A program made the position numbers and the translations under genes. 64,000 nucleotides of DNA from Laspinema sp. D2d (GTDB lineage: Bacteria > Cyanobacteriota > Cyanobacteriia > Cyanobacteriales > Laspinemataceae), in contig NZ_JAMXFC010000013.1 of assembly GCF_025370755.1 (NCBI RefSeq), forward strand, positions 1 through 64,000. Reading direction: 5' to 3'. The notes beneath the pieces were generated by a model. The model was not told the origin of the DNA and did not search any database. It worked only from the letters and a program-made list of their open reading frames with translations. Of this stretch, positions 26,190-35,232 are shown piece after piece; positions within the stretch are counted from its first letter, which is position 1; the number at the start of each line of letters is the position of its first letter.

Positions 26190-28466
26190 CTAATCTATAA
26201 ACCATAATCCTGGTTCAGGTTTCAACCTTTGTGCAAAGGCGTTTAGGGGGAAAAATGTACCGCGTTCCATCTGTTGGACTGGATTTCCTGCGGTTTCCCA
26301 ATCAAACAGGAGTAGCGGTGCTAATCCCTCTTCTGGATTGCGCTGTTCTTCTCCCCCTAAATAAAAGAGCAGATTGCTATCCTGACAAATTCCTGTGGAC
26401 TGTTCGACTAAACAAACTGCATTATTATTATGAATTCGTCCCGTAGCTAGTGCCATTGTAGATAACTCTTGACCATTTAAGGCCAGAATTTTATTTAAAC
26501 TAGAAGTAACCAAGCGACAACGGTTTAATCCCGAGTCAGAAGCCGTATGATTCCAGTTTAAAAAGGGCAGCGGAATCGACCCCTTACCCGTGTAAGCAAA
26601 GGTGGCTAAACCCCCGTCATATTCCAGGCAACCAAATATCGTCGAGTTAACAGTTCTTGGGGGAATATCTCCTGCCCAATCTTGAATTCTAGCGGTGATT
26701 TGACTACTGATTCCATTATTTCTAAACAAGTTGTTATCCCCGAGGGTGGGTTGGGCCAATCCAAGGGTTAAAATCCCATAATTCTGATTATTTTCCAGAA
26801 TATTCCCTTGAATAGTCGGTGTTGCTGAGGCGGTAACAACGATTCCATTGCGGTTGCCGCGAATATGATTGTCCGCAATTGAGGGATTTGCCATACCTGC
26901 GATCGCCAACCCAATTCCATTGTTAGTAAAATCATTATTTCTAATCTCTCCTCGCCCTTGCTGGATGACGGAAATCCCATTTCCGCCATTATTAACAAAC
27001 CGATTCTTTTCAATGATTGGGGTAGCGGTTCCTCCGATTAAAATTCCCTCTCGGGGATTATCCATCAAAGTATTATTGCGAATCAAAGCAGTGGTTGTAT
27101 CTTCAATCCAAATTGCCGTTCCGTTTGGGTCCGGATTCGTCAGGGTTACCCCTAAAATTTGGCTATTGTTTCCGGCAAATAGGGTATAATTTTGTCGTCC
27201 AGCGGTGCGCGTGGACGTAATTCCTCCCCCGCGAATAATTACCCCTTCTCCCTGCTGGGATTCATTACCGATTAAAATCACCCCTGGATTCAGTTTCAAG
27301 GGAAAAGTTTCCCGGGCGCTATACAATCCAGGGGCGAGATAAATTACTGTTCCGGGACGCGCACCTTGTAGCGCATAGGAGATACTCCGAAAGGGATTTT
27401 CGGGAGTGAGTCCCGCAGTAGCGCCATTGGTGCCGTGATTGGGGTCAACATAATAAATCGTTTGTGCTTCAGCGATCGCCTCATGAGAGGGCGTGGGAAA
27501 ATCTGCCACGGGAGGAGGGGATGGCGATGTCTGAGGGGTCTGCGGGGTGAGAGTTGGGGGGATGACAGGGGGTGGGGTACTCCGCGCCACAGGAGAACCA
27601 TTGACGCGATCGGTTTGACTGGTATAAGTCAATCCATATTGAATCATCCCCAGATCGACTGGATTGCGATTCCAGGATAACTGGAGACTTTGCACGCGAT
27701 CGTCTGCTAAAAACTCACCGATATACATTCCACAACTATTGTTGGCATTGACTTCTGGGGTACTACAATTATTTTGAACTCCCCGTCCCCTGCCATGAAT
27801 CCCGATGAGTTCCCCATTGGCATTAAAAATACCGCCTCCACTCATGCCACTGCGCGTCGGATTGCTGTAGAGTAACCGATAACCGCCATCATTGGAAGGC
27901 GGAGTCACTTCAGCGATCGCACCTTCGACTAACTGGCGATCGCGAATTTTTTGCCGCAAATCGTCGGGATTGGGCCATCCACTCACAAACACCGGAGTTC
28001 CTGACTGGAGAGGATTCGAGGCAATTCTCGCCAAGGGATAGGTGCGATCGCTTTGCACCCGCAGCAGGGCCAAATCCAATCCGGCGATCGTTTGTCCCAA
28101 CTCCCCCGAAGGGTGACCCAGGGGAATGATATCCCGACTATTTTCCGAAGCCTCAACGTAATACACCTGCCCATCTGGCATGGCGATCGCATGAAATCCC
28201 CCCCGTTTCCAAACGACGTGCAAAGCAGTCAGCACATAGTAACTATTCCCCTCCCGCGCTACAATCACCCCACTCCCTGTTTTTTCTCCTTCAATCAGAA
28301 ACGCATCTCCCTGTTGGGTCAAATTCGGACTAATTAACACCGAAACTTGCCATGCCACCGCATCCACTTCCGCCGGAGTCAATGCCAAAGCGATTAGATT
28401 CCAGCTTCCCACTGTAACGGTTACCATTCCTGCCAAAAATTGATAATTAAAATTCATATTGTGCAT
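26190..28466 (-). CDS. Exported trypsin-like protease fused to a beta-helix (DUF1565)
   Basis: 758 residues. A hydrophobic N-terminus (MVTVTVGSWNLIALALT) acts as the signal. The protease domain (about 35-265) has His83 (TALHVV), Asp131 (AGLDLALL) and Ser209 (SGMSGGGIF), with a likely disulfide pair around CSTPEVNANNSC. A Pro/Thr linker (about 295-330) leads to a DUF1565/pectate-lyase-like right-handed beta-helix (about 337-620; IYYVDPNHGTNG, FRSISYALQGARPGTVIYLA, then repeated NNxxxNNxxG turns), and a C-terminal ~130-residue domain shared with the neighbouring paralogue. It presumably acts on a surface polymer or protein; the substrate is unknown. Confidence 0.86.
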   Translation of the reverse strand: MHNMNFNYQFLAGMVTVTVGSWNLIALALTPAEVDAVAWQVSVLISPNLTQQGDAFLIEGEKTGSGVIVAREGNSYYVLTALHVVWKRGGFHAIAMPDGQVYYVEASENSRDIIPLGHPSGELGQTIAGLDLALLRVQSDRTYPLARIASNPLQSGTPVFVSGWPNPDDLRQKIRDRQLVEGAIAEVTPPSNDGGYRLLYSNPTRSGMSGGGIFNANGELIGIHGRGRGVQNNCSTPEVNANNSCGMYIGEFLADDRVQSLQLSWNRNPVDLGMIQYGLTYTSQTDRVNGSPVARSTPPPVIPPTLTPQTPQTSPSPPPVADFPTPSHEAIAEAQTIYYVDPNHGTNGATAGLTPENPFRSISYALQGARPGTVIYLAPGLYSARETFPLKLNPGVILIGNESQQGEGVIIRGGGITSTRTAGRQNYTLFAGNNSQILGVTLTNPDPNGTAIWIEDTTTALIRNNTLMDNPREGILIGGTATPIIEKNRFVNNGGNGISVIQQGRGEIRNNDFTNNGIGLAIAGMANPSIADNHIRGNRNGIVVTASATPTIQGNILENNQNYGILTLGLAQPTLGDNNLFRNNGISSQITARIQDWAGDIPPRTVNSTIFGCLEYDGGLATFAYTGKGSIPLPFLNWNHTASDSGLNRCRLVTSSLNKILALNGQELSTMALATGRIHNNNAVCLVEQSTGICQDSNLLFYLGGEEQRNPEEGLAPLLLFDWETAGNPVQQMERGTFFPLNAFAQRLKPEPGLWFID

Positions 28467-28719
28467 TTCAAATATTCCTTTATTCTTGTTAATTTTTTCT
28501 AAAAAAATGCCCGTAATAGAAGGCTTTTTTCCAGTTTTTCAATTAGAATATAATTAAGACAAATGTGCCAATCATACCCTAAACAACTTTTGCATTCCCA
28601 ACTTTGTAGCAATTAAATAAACAAAAAAAGCGCAGAATAAACCGCGCCTTGATAGAGGCAAATTGCCCAAGGTGTTGAGAGAAAAAGCACTAAAGAAAGA
28701 GTGGCGATCTCCTGCACTG

Positions 28720-30162
28720 TTATGGAGTTAACCCACTAACAAACCACAATCCCAATGCCGGTTGTAAATTGTGAGCAACCGATTCTAAGGGCGCGATCGC
28801 CTCCTCACCAAACTCTTGTACCGGATTGCCCTTGCCTTCCACACTAAACGCAATCAACTGGCGTAACACTTGAGTCGGATCACTGGCATTAAATCCGCTT
28901 AAAGTGAACAACATATTATCGGGCTGACAACTGTCTTGTAAATCCTTAACCAAACAAATCACCCGGTCATTATTCACCCGTCCCGTAGCAAATAACATTT
29001 TATGCAATTGACCCCCATAAGCCGTCACCTTTTGGTTTAACTTCTGAGTCACTTCATTGCAGCGATTTTCAGGTAAATCCACCTCCGAACTCTTCCAAAC
29101 AATCATCGCTTGGGGAATCGAAGCATACCCTTGTTGAGCCACTGTTGCATAATTGTTGCCGTAGGGTTCGCAGGTGAAATAAGCCTGCTGAATGCCTGTC
29201 GATTCGTCCGGAGTCGGGGGAATTCCCTGGGGATTGCGGGCGATCAGTTGATTTTCTCGTTCGTTCCCACGAAACGTATTACTCGCCGCAATCTGGGGCT
29301 GAGATTCTGCGATCGCCACTAACCCATAATCGCTATTATTTTCGATAATATTCCCCTCTAAAATCGGACGCGCCGCTTGCGTCACCACAATCCCAATTCG
29401 ATTTTGATGAATATGGTTACCGGCAACAACTGGGGCAGCATTATGCCCGATCGCCAGGGCAAAACCCGTATCCTGAAACACATTCCGGCGAATTTCCCCT
29501 TTCGACTCCTTCGTTACCGAAATTCCATTTCCTCCATTATACATAAACTGATTATTTTCAATAATCGGGTGAGCCGTCCCTGATACAAAAATCCCCTCGC
29601 GATTATTATTGGTAAAGGTACTATTTCTCACAATCGCATTGGCATTTTCTATCCAAACTCCTGTCCCGTAAGGATTCGGGTTTGTAACCGTCACCCCCAG
29701 AATTTGGCTACTATCCCCGGCTAATATCGTAATATTTTGACCCGCCCAAATCCGGCTGAGATGGGTTTCTCCCCCAGTAATGACCACCCCATCACCCCGA
29801 CTACTTTCATCCCCACGCAGAATCACCCCCGGTTGCAGTTTCAAGGGAAAAACTTCCCCCGCATGATAGCGTCCCGGTGCTAATTGAATCACCGTTCCCG
29901 ACTGCGCCCGCCCCAAAGCAGCGGTAATGGTTCGTAACGCATTCGCCTCACTTTGACCGGCACTTCCTGAGTCATTTCCCCGCTTCGGATCAACATAAAT
30001 AATCTGTTGCTGAACACTCATACTCGGCTGAATCGTGGGAACATTTGCCAGGACTTTACCCCCATCTACGTTCTCTCCCTGACTCCCGAGAATAACCGTT
30101 ACTGCACTCAGCAACGATAAGGTAATTAAAACGAGGGGATAGCTGCTGATTTTATTCATCAT
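28720..30162 (-). CDS. Exported beta-helix (DUF1565) protein, paralogue without protease
   Basis: 480 residues with an N-terminal signal or anchor (LVLITLSLLSAVTVILG). The DUF1565 beta-helix matches the protease-fused neighbour almost motif for motif: IIYVDPKRGNDSG, ALRTITAALGRAQSGTVIQLAP, then NNQFMYNGGNGISVTKES, and the same C-terminal domain with Cys residues (NRCNEV, VICLVKDLQDSCQ). The protease half is simply absent. A local duplication and loss, or acquisition, of the protease domain explains the pair. The genes are 253 bp apart on the same strand, possibly separate transcripts. Confidence 0.85.
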   Translation of the reverse strand: MMNKISSYPLVLITLSLLSAVTVILGSQGENVDGGKVLANVPTIQPSMSVQQQIIYVDPKRGNDSGSAGQSEANALRTITAALGRAQSGTVIQLAPGRYHAGEVFPLKLQPGVILRGDESSRGDGVVITGGETHLSRIWAGQNITILAGDSSQILGVTVTNPNPYGTGVWIENANAIVRNSTFTNNNREGIFVSGTAHPIIENNQFMYNGGNGISVTKESKGEIRRNVFQDTGFALAIGHNAAPVVAGNHIHQNRIGIVVTQAARPILEGNIIENNSDYGLVAIAESQPQIAASNTFRGNERENQLIARNPQGIPPTPDESTGIQQAYFTCEPYGNNYATVAQQGYASIPQAMIVWKSSEVDLPENRCNEVTQKLNQKVTAYGGQLHKMLFATGRVNNDRVICLVKDLQDSCQPDNMLFTLSGFNASDPTQVLRQLIAFSVEGKGNPVQEFGEEAIAPLESVAHNLQPALGLWFVSGLTP

Positions 30163-30300
30163 AGACCAGTTCTTGTGGATTATATTGATAGGAATTGCAT
30201 CAAATGAACCCTGACGCTACCGATTAGCTACTTATCTTAATGCCCGTCTAAATAAGCCAATTTTTTATAAATTTTCCGGATCTTTTTTTTCTTTATTCAA

Positions 30301-30426
30301 GGGATGGGGTGGATGGGGGAGATGGGGTGGATGGGGGAGATGGGGTGGGTGGGGTGGATGGGGTGGATGGGGTGGATGGGGGAGATGGGGTGGATGGGGT
30401 GGATGGGGGAGATGGGGTGGATGGGG
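30301..30426. repeat. G-rich 9-bp minisatellite, 14 units
   Basis: Fourteen exact-length units, mostly TGGATGGGG alternating with GAGATGGGG. The + strand has dense GGGG runs spaced 5 bp apart, so G-quadruplexes are possible. It lies between the 5' end of the beta-helix gene and the 3' end of apcD. The period keeps one reading frame open on the minus strand (HPI/SPI repeats), but no gene is called there. Confidence 0.93.
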
Positions 30427-30539
30427 GAGAATCCTACATTTAGTCCAAAAGAATAGCGGATAGGTATTAATGCTTGCTGCACTAAGATCTATCCGCTACA
30501 ATCTAGCTAATCAAAATTAGATTTGAAATGCTCTTTGAC

Positions 30540-31025
30540 TTAGGACATCGCTTGAACGATGTAATCAAAGTAGGGGGCAGCAGCGTTGGCGTCTTCTTGA
30601 CTTAGAAGTGCCAGGGACGCTTCTTTGAGGCAAACAATGGACTCGGCCATTCCTGCCATTGGAACGCCCAAGGCGTTGTACATTTCCCGAGCACCAATGA
30701 TCCCGATTTTTTCAATGGGTTCTTTGTCTCCGGCGAGGACGCCATAGGTGGCTAGACGCAGATACCAGCCGAAGTCCCGGAGGCACTGAGCCCGTTGACG
30801 TTGGCCGTAGGCATTGCCCCCCGGAGAGATAAAATCGGGGCGCTTTTGCCAAAGGCGTTTGCTGGCTTGCTCCACAATTTTCTTCTCGTTCTCAGCTAAC
30901 GTGGTGGCAATTCGCACCCGTTGCTGGCCGGTTTGAAAAAATTGTGTTAAACTGGTGAGTTCCCCGTTCGTCGGATAACGGAGTTCATCGTCGGCTTTGA
31001 GAATAACTTGACTAACTACACTCAT
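30540..31025 (-). CDS. apcD: Allophycocyanin alpha-B (phycobilisome terminal emitter)
   Basis: 161 residues from ATG 31025 ([18 protein letters not shown]); the open frame reaches 31169, but the alignment-like start is the phycobiliprotein one. The chromophore Cys is in [14 protein letters not shown], with the typical [19 protein letters not shown] and [15 protein letters not shown]. ApcD lies in the phycobilisome core and passes energy to photosystem I. It is divergent from rlmD with 78 bp between starts. No other apc gene is near. Confidence 0.94.
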   Translation of the reverse strand: MSVVSQVILKADDELRYPTNGELTSLTQFFQTGQQRVRIATTLAENEKKIVEQASKRLWQKRPDFISPGGNAYGQRQRAQCLRDFGWYLRLATYGVLAGDKEPIEKIGIIGAREMYNALGVPMAGMAESIVCLKEASLALLSQEDANAAAPYFDYIVQAMS

Positions 31026-31103
31026 GGTTTTACAAAACATCGGAGATCCATTTCTGTAGTTTAGCCATTGAGGGGAACACAAATAAAGAGAGGTAAATTT
31101 ACA

Positions 31104-32534
31104 GTGAATGCCACTAATGGGCAAAACAAGTACGGAGTCGGGGATCGGCAGGATGAAAATTGGCAACAAGGTTGCGCGATCGAAGTAGAAATTGAGGATT
31201 TGAGCGACACCGGGGACGGGGTGGGGCGCTATGAGGGGCGAGTGGTTTTCGTTCCCGATGCGGTTCCCGGGGATCGCCTACTGGTCCGGCTGGTGCGAGT
31301 GAAGCCTCAATATGCCAGTGGTAAGCTCCTAGAAGTCCTAGAACGCTCTCCTAACCGGATTCGCCCTCATTGTATCGTCGCGGATAAATGCGGCGGCTGT
31401 CAGTGGCAAAGTGTCGCCTATTCTGCTCAACTCCAAGCGAAGCAAAATCTCGTCACCCAAGCGATCGCCCGGATTGGCGGAATTGAACAGGCGACCGTAG
31501 AACCGATCCTGCCCTCTCCTTCCCCCTTTGGCTATCGCAACAAAGCTACCTATCCCCTGAGTCGTTCCGCTTCGGGGAATGTCCAAGCGGGGTACTATGA
31601 AAAAAATAGTCATCGTCTGGTCAACTTAAATCAATGCCCTGTGCAGGATCCGCGATTAAATCCTCTTCTGGCTGAGGTGAAACAGGACATTCAGGACCGG
31701 GGATGGTCGATTTACAATGAAACGGAACACCGGGGCAATCTACGGCACCTGGCGCTGCAAATTGGTCGCCGTACTGGACAGATTTTGCTTACTTTGGTCT
31801 CTGCAAATCGCAAGGTGATGGATATTGAGGCTCAGGCGGAAGAATGGTTGAGCCGCTATCCGGATTTGGTGGGAGTTTGCCTTAATTACAATCCCAACCG
31901 GACTAATGCGATTTTAGGGGAGGAAACGCGCTGTGTGGCGGGTCAACCCTATTTTGTGGATGAATTTGCCGGAGTGCAGTTACAACTCCGCTCAGATACG
32001 TTTTTTCAGGTGAATCCGGAAACGGCGGAGGTCCTGTTAGAAACGATCGCCTCTCGCTTGGATTTGCAGGGAACTGAGCGATTGGTGGATGCCTATTGTG
32101 GAATAGGGACCTTTACCCTACCCCTGGCTAAACGGGTAAAACAGGCGATCGGCTTAGAAATCAATCCGGCAGCGATCGCGATCGCCCAAGAAAATGCCGC
32201 ACTCAATGGATTGACTAATGTCTCTTTTCAGGGGGGTTCCGTTGAAAAATTATTGCCCCAATTAGAAAATCTGGGATTACCGGCGGGAGAGAAACCGGAT
32301 ATCGTATTACTGGATCCCCCAAGAAAAGGGTGCGATCGCAGCGTTTTGGATACCTTGATTCAAATTGCACCTCAGCGGATTGTTTACATCAGTTGCAAAC
32401 CCGCCACCCTCGCCCGGGACCTGAAAATCCTCTGTGATAGCGGAATTTATCGGCTAAGTTTCCTGCAACCGGCAGATTTCTTTCCCCAAACCTCCCATGT
32501 CGAAGCCGTCGCGTTCCTTGTGGCTGAGGGATAA
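31104..32534 (+). CDS. rlmD: 23S rRNA (uracil-C5)-methyltransferase, RumA/TrmA family
   Basis: 476 residues from GTG 31104, preceded by AGAGAGGTAAAT; an upstream TTG at 31068 lacks a site. It has a TRAM domain (about 25-80), a [4Fe-4S] Cys set ([12 protein letters not shown] and later NQCPVQ), the SAM-binding [15 protein letters not shown], and the catalytic DPPRKGCD plus [13 protein letters not shown]. It methylates C5 of a uridine in 23S rRNA or possibly tRNA; in cyanobacteria the exact target is less certain. It starts back-to-back with apcD and may share a promoter region. Confidence 0.9.
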   Translation: MNATNGQNKYGVGDRQDENWQQGCAIEVEIEDLSDTGDGVGRYEGRVVFVPDAVPGDRLLVRLVRVKPQYASGKLLEVLERSPNRIRPHCIVADKCGGCQWQSVAYSAQLQAKQNLVTQAIARIGGIEQATVEPILPSPSPFGYRNKATYPLSRSASGNVQAGYYEKNSHRLVNLNQCPVQDPRLNPLLAEVKQDIQDRGWSIYNETEHRGNLRHLALQIGRRTGQILLTLVSANRKVMDIEAQAEEWLSRYPDLVGVCLNYNPNRTNAILGEETRCVAGQPYFVDEFAGVQLQLRSDTFFQVNPETAEVLLETIASRLDLQGTERLVDAYCGIGTFTLPLAKRVKQAIGLEINPAAIAIAQENAALNGLTNVSFQGGSVEKLLPQLENLGLPAGEKPDIVLLDPPRKGCDRSVLDTLIQIAPQRIVYISCKPATLARDLKILCDSGIYRLSFLQPADFFPQTSHVEAVAFLVAEG

Positions 32535-32694
32535 ATTGCCATTGGACCCGATGAATTGAAGGGGGAGTATTTTCCCGTCTCCAAGACAGCGATCGGTCAA
32601 TAGTAGAACTTCCCAGGCAAAAATAGGGGGGTTATCTACACCGACAATTGGGCGATCGCTTTGTCAAGATTGAAGAGTAACTGGAGGACAAACT

Positions 32695-33015
32695 ATGAAT
32701 AACTCTATTCAATCAATTTACAACTGGTATCGCAATACCCTTCGCAACCCCAAATATCGCTGGTGGATTATTTTGGGAACCGTGGCTTATTTCTTCAGCC
32801 CAATTGATGTTGCTCCCGATTTCATCCCCGTGATTGGGCAACTTGACGATATCGCCCTAGCCACCTTGTTAGTGGCTGAGTTATCTCAAATTGCAATGGA
32901 TTATTTCAAAGCCAGAAAAGGTGAAGTCGGAGAATCCGCCAATCCTGTCAATACCGCCTCAACAGTGGGGGGTTCTACGGTAGTAGATGTAGAAGCCAGT
33001 TCCGTCAATCAATAA
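32695..33015 (+). CDS. DUF1232 (YkvA-like) membrane-associated protein
   Basis: 106 residues; ribosome-binding site GGAGGACAAAC before ATG 32695. The DUF1232 core is WWIILGTVAYFFSPIDVAPD followed by FIPVIGQLDDIALATLL. The conserved SPIDxxPDFIP turn is characteristic. There are two hydrophobic helices and a charged, Ser/Val-rich tail. Function is unknown for the family. A hairpin 29 bp after the stop closes the unit. Confidence 0.85.
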   Translation: MNNSIQSIYNWYRNTLRNPKYRWWIILGTVAYFFSPIDVAPDFIPVIGQLDDIALATLLVAELSQIAMDYFKARKGEVGESANPVNTASTVGGSTVVDVEASSVNQ

Positions 33016-33043
33016 TTCATTTCTTGAATAAATAGCACCCCTC

Positions 33044-33066
33044 AAGCCTGCTGCATAAGTAGGCTT
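33044..33066 (+). terminator. Rho-independent terminator after the DUF1232 gene
   Basis: AAGCCT/AGGCTT stem around an 11-nt loop (inner GCT/AGT partly pair), followed by TGTTTTTTG. It lies 28 bp past the stop. Confidence 0.7.
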
Positions 33067-33334
33067 TGTTTTTTGATAGAGGTAGGGATTGCCCAAAGAT
33101 TAAAAACTGCAACAAGTTTTATGGTATTTTTAGCGGTTGAATCCTTGGGGAGTGGATACTTTAGTGCCACCAATAACCGAGAGAAAAGACTCGACTTCTT
33201 GGAGAATTCTAAGGGTGTCAACACCCTAACAATACTCTGGTAGCCTGCCTTCCCAGGCTTCATCCTGTGAGCCTCCACCCTTGAGGGTGCGGGTTTTGAT
33301 GACCCGGGCCAACCTTCGATAACCGCCGATCGCT
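33067..33334. other. Intergenic region before lpxD
   Basis: About 270 bp with two short hairpins, AGGGTG-TCAA-CACCCT near 33208 and CACCCT-TG-AGGGTG near 33277. No gene is supported. Confidence 0.45.
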
Positions 33335-34387
33335 ATGATGAAATTTAGTGAAATTGTCCAAAAACTTGCCATTCATCTGCCGGAGAGTCCCGCCGTTTCT
33401 CAGGGGGATGACCCGGAAATTACTGGAGTAGCAGCAGTAGACGAGGCAACTCCCGGGACCCTGAGTTATATCGAAGGCGGTAAATTTGCCGATCGCATCG
33501 CGGTGACTGCTGCTACGGCGTTAATTTTGCCGATGAATCCTCAGTTCCAGCAACAGGCGAACGATCGCGGGATTGCTTGGATTGCAACCCGGGAACCGCG
33601 ATTATTATTTGCTCATGCGATCGCCTTGTTTTATCAACCCTTTCGACTCCCCGCAGGCATCCATCCCACCGCCTCGATTCATCCTGATGCCACCTTGGGA
33701 GAAAATGTAGCGATCGGGGCCTTTGTCTCCATCGCCAATGGGGTCAAAATTGCCAACAATGTTTGTATTCATCCCAACGTCACCCTCTATCCCCATGCCG
33801 AAATCGGGGAAGGGACCGTTTTGCATAGCCATTGCACCATTCATGAACGCACCCGCATCGGCAAAGACTGTACCATTCACGCCGGGGCCGTGATTGGGTC
33901 TGAAGGGTTTGGATTTGTGTCCTCTCGCGCCGGTTGGGTGAAAATGGAGCAATCGGGCTATACCGTCCTAGAGGACCGCGTAGAGGTCGGTTGTAACAGC
34001 AATATAGACCGTCCCGCAGTTGGGGAAACTCGGATTGGGGAGAATACCAAAATTGATAATTTAGTACAGATTGGTCATGGCTGCAAAATTGGCAAAAATT
34101 GTGCGATCGCCGCCCAAGTGGGATTAGCCGGTGGGGCCAAGTTAGGGAACAACGTGATTTTAGGCGGTCAAGTAGGGGTTAACAATCAGGTGAAAGTCGG
34201 AGATGGAGTGATCGCCTCTGCTAAAACCGGCATTACCAGTGATGTTTCTCCCGGGGCGATCGTCTCTGGTTTTCCAGCCGTTCCTAACAAACACTGGCTG
34301 AAAACTGTCGCCCTCTCCAACCGTCTTCCCGAAATTTATCAATCCCTCAAGCAACTCCAGCGCTTGTTAGGTTCCAAGTCAAATTAG
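33335..34387 (+). CDS. lpxD: UDP-3-O-acylglucosamine N-acyltransferase
   Basis: 350 residues, normal for LpxD. The N-terminal uridine-binding domain (about 1-110) is followed by a left-handed beta-helix of hexapeptide repeats (about 115-310; LGENVAIGAFVSIANGVKIA), then a short helical C-terminus. The catalytic His is expected in NLVQIGHGCKIGKNC. It adds the N-linked acyl chain in lipid A synthesis on the cytosolic side. ATG 33335 or the adjacent ATG 33338 is the start. The other lpx genes are not here. Confidence 0.93.
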   Translation: MMKFSEIVQKLAIHLPESPAVSQGDDPEITGVAAVDEATPGTLSYIEGGKFADRIAVTAATALILPMNPQFQQQANDRGIAWIATREPRLLFAHAIALFYQPFRLPAGIHPTASIHPDATLGENVAIGAFVSIANGVKIANNVCIHPNVTLYPHAEIGEGTVLHSHCTIHERTRIGKDCTIHAGAVIGSEGFGFVSSRAGWVKMEQSGYTVLEDRVEVGCNSNIDRPAVGETRIGENTKIDNLVQIGHGCKIGKNCAIAAQVGLAGGAKLGNNVILGGQVGVNNQVKVGDGVIASAKTGITSDVSPGAIVSGFPAVPNKHWLKTVALSNRLPEIYQSLKQLQRLLGSKSN

Positions 34388-34652
34388 TATTCCGATTCCG
34401 CACAGACCTAGGCAAATTTGTCAAGGGGGAGTGGGTTTTTGGGAAAGGGGAGAGAGTCGGATCCAAGGACTTCAGGGATGTTCACCCCGGTCGATTCCCG
34501 TGAACCGGGGTTGAAAATTGAGCCGTCTAATTTTTTTATAAAAAATTATGGTTAAAAATCACAGGTTTGAGGATATATTTTTAACTAGGCCAAATTGAAT
34601 GATGCGGCTGAATTTTCAGTTTTTAGATCGGGAAGGATAATCATTGAAAGCA

Positions 34653-35078
34653 ATGAGTGAAATTGCTACAACCCCCCTTAAAGGAAAGGCGCTGCTTCAA
34701 AAAGTAAAAGAACTCTCGCACTTACCCCGCCGAGAAACCGCCAAGCGCTGTGGATACTACAGTAAGTCAAAAAATGAAGAGTTTCGGGTAAACCTCACGG
34801 ACTTTTATGATGCCGTGCTGGAAGCTCGCGGGATTCCCCTGAGTCCAGAGGGCTCAAAAGATGGTCGCGGTCGAGAGGCAACTTATCGAGTCAGCGTCCA
34901 CAAAAACGGGCAAATTGTGATTGGTTCAACTTATACCCAGTCAATGGGATTAAAGCCCGGTGATGAGTTTGAAATTAAGCTGGGTTACAAGCACATCCAC
35001 CTGATTCAGGTCGATAGTAGTAAAAATGACTTCCTCAACGAAGACGATGAGGAGATCGACGAAGACGATGAGGATTAG
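34653..35078 (+). CDS. Cyanobacterial AbrB-like regulator (cyAbrB2 type)
   Basis: 141 residues from ATG 34653. The N-terminal KALLQKVKELSHLPRRETAK and GYYSKSKNEEFRVNLTDFYD region and the C-terminal SpoVT/AbrB-like DNA-binding fold (YRVSVHKNGQIVIGSTYTQS, KPGDEFEIKLGYKHIHLIQ) match the cyanobacterial family; the GRGREATYRVS segment points to the cyAbrB2 branch rather than cyAbrB1. Such proteins are abundant, low-specificity regulators of carbon and nitrogen genes. The acidic C-terminus (NEDDEEIDEDDED) is unusual in length. Confidence 0.88.
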   Translation: MSEIATTPLKGKALLQKVKELSHLPRRETAKRCGYYSKSKNEEFRVNLTDFYDAVLEARGIPLSPEGSKDGRGREATYRVSVHKNGQIVIGSTYTQSMGLKPGDEFEIKLGYKHIHLIQVDSSKNDFLNEDDEEIDEDDED

Positions 35079-35138
35079 AGAACTGTAAAACAACCCATTG
35101 TTTTAGTCGAGTTTTCTAAATATTCCCTCAAAATTTAG

Positions 35139-35189
35139 ACCAGTCCCCCTCCTTCCCGGCTCAATTTAGCCTCAAGGTGGGGGACTGGT
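35139..35189. terminator. Terminator between cyAbrB and MCE genes
   Basis: An 11-bp stem ACCAGTCCCCC/GGGGGACTGGT around a 29-nt loop, followed by TTCTTTA. It could serve both convergent genes. Confidence 0.7.
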
Positions 35190-35232
35190 TTCTTTATGGT
35201 TAACCCGTTTTCCCCGGGATGGGTCCGGGGAA

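Noticed and set aside
30297-30482. Minus-strand ORF with HPI/SPI repeats
   Set aside because: It exists only because a 9-bp repeat keeps the frame open; no start or ribosome-binding site supports it.
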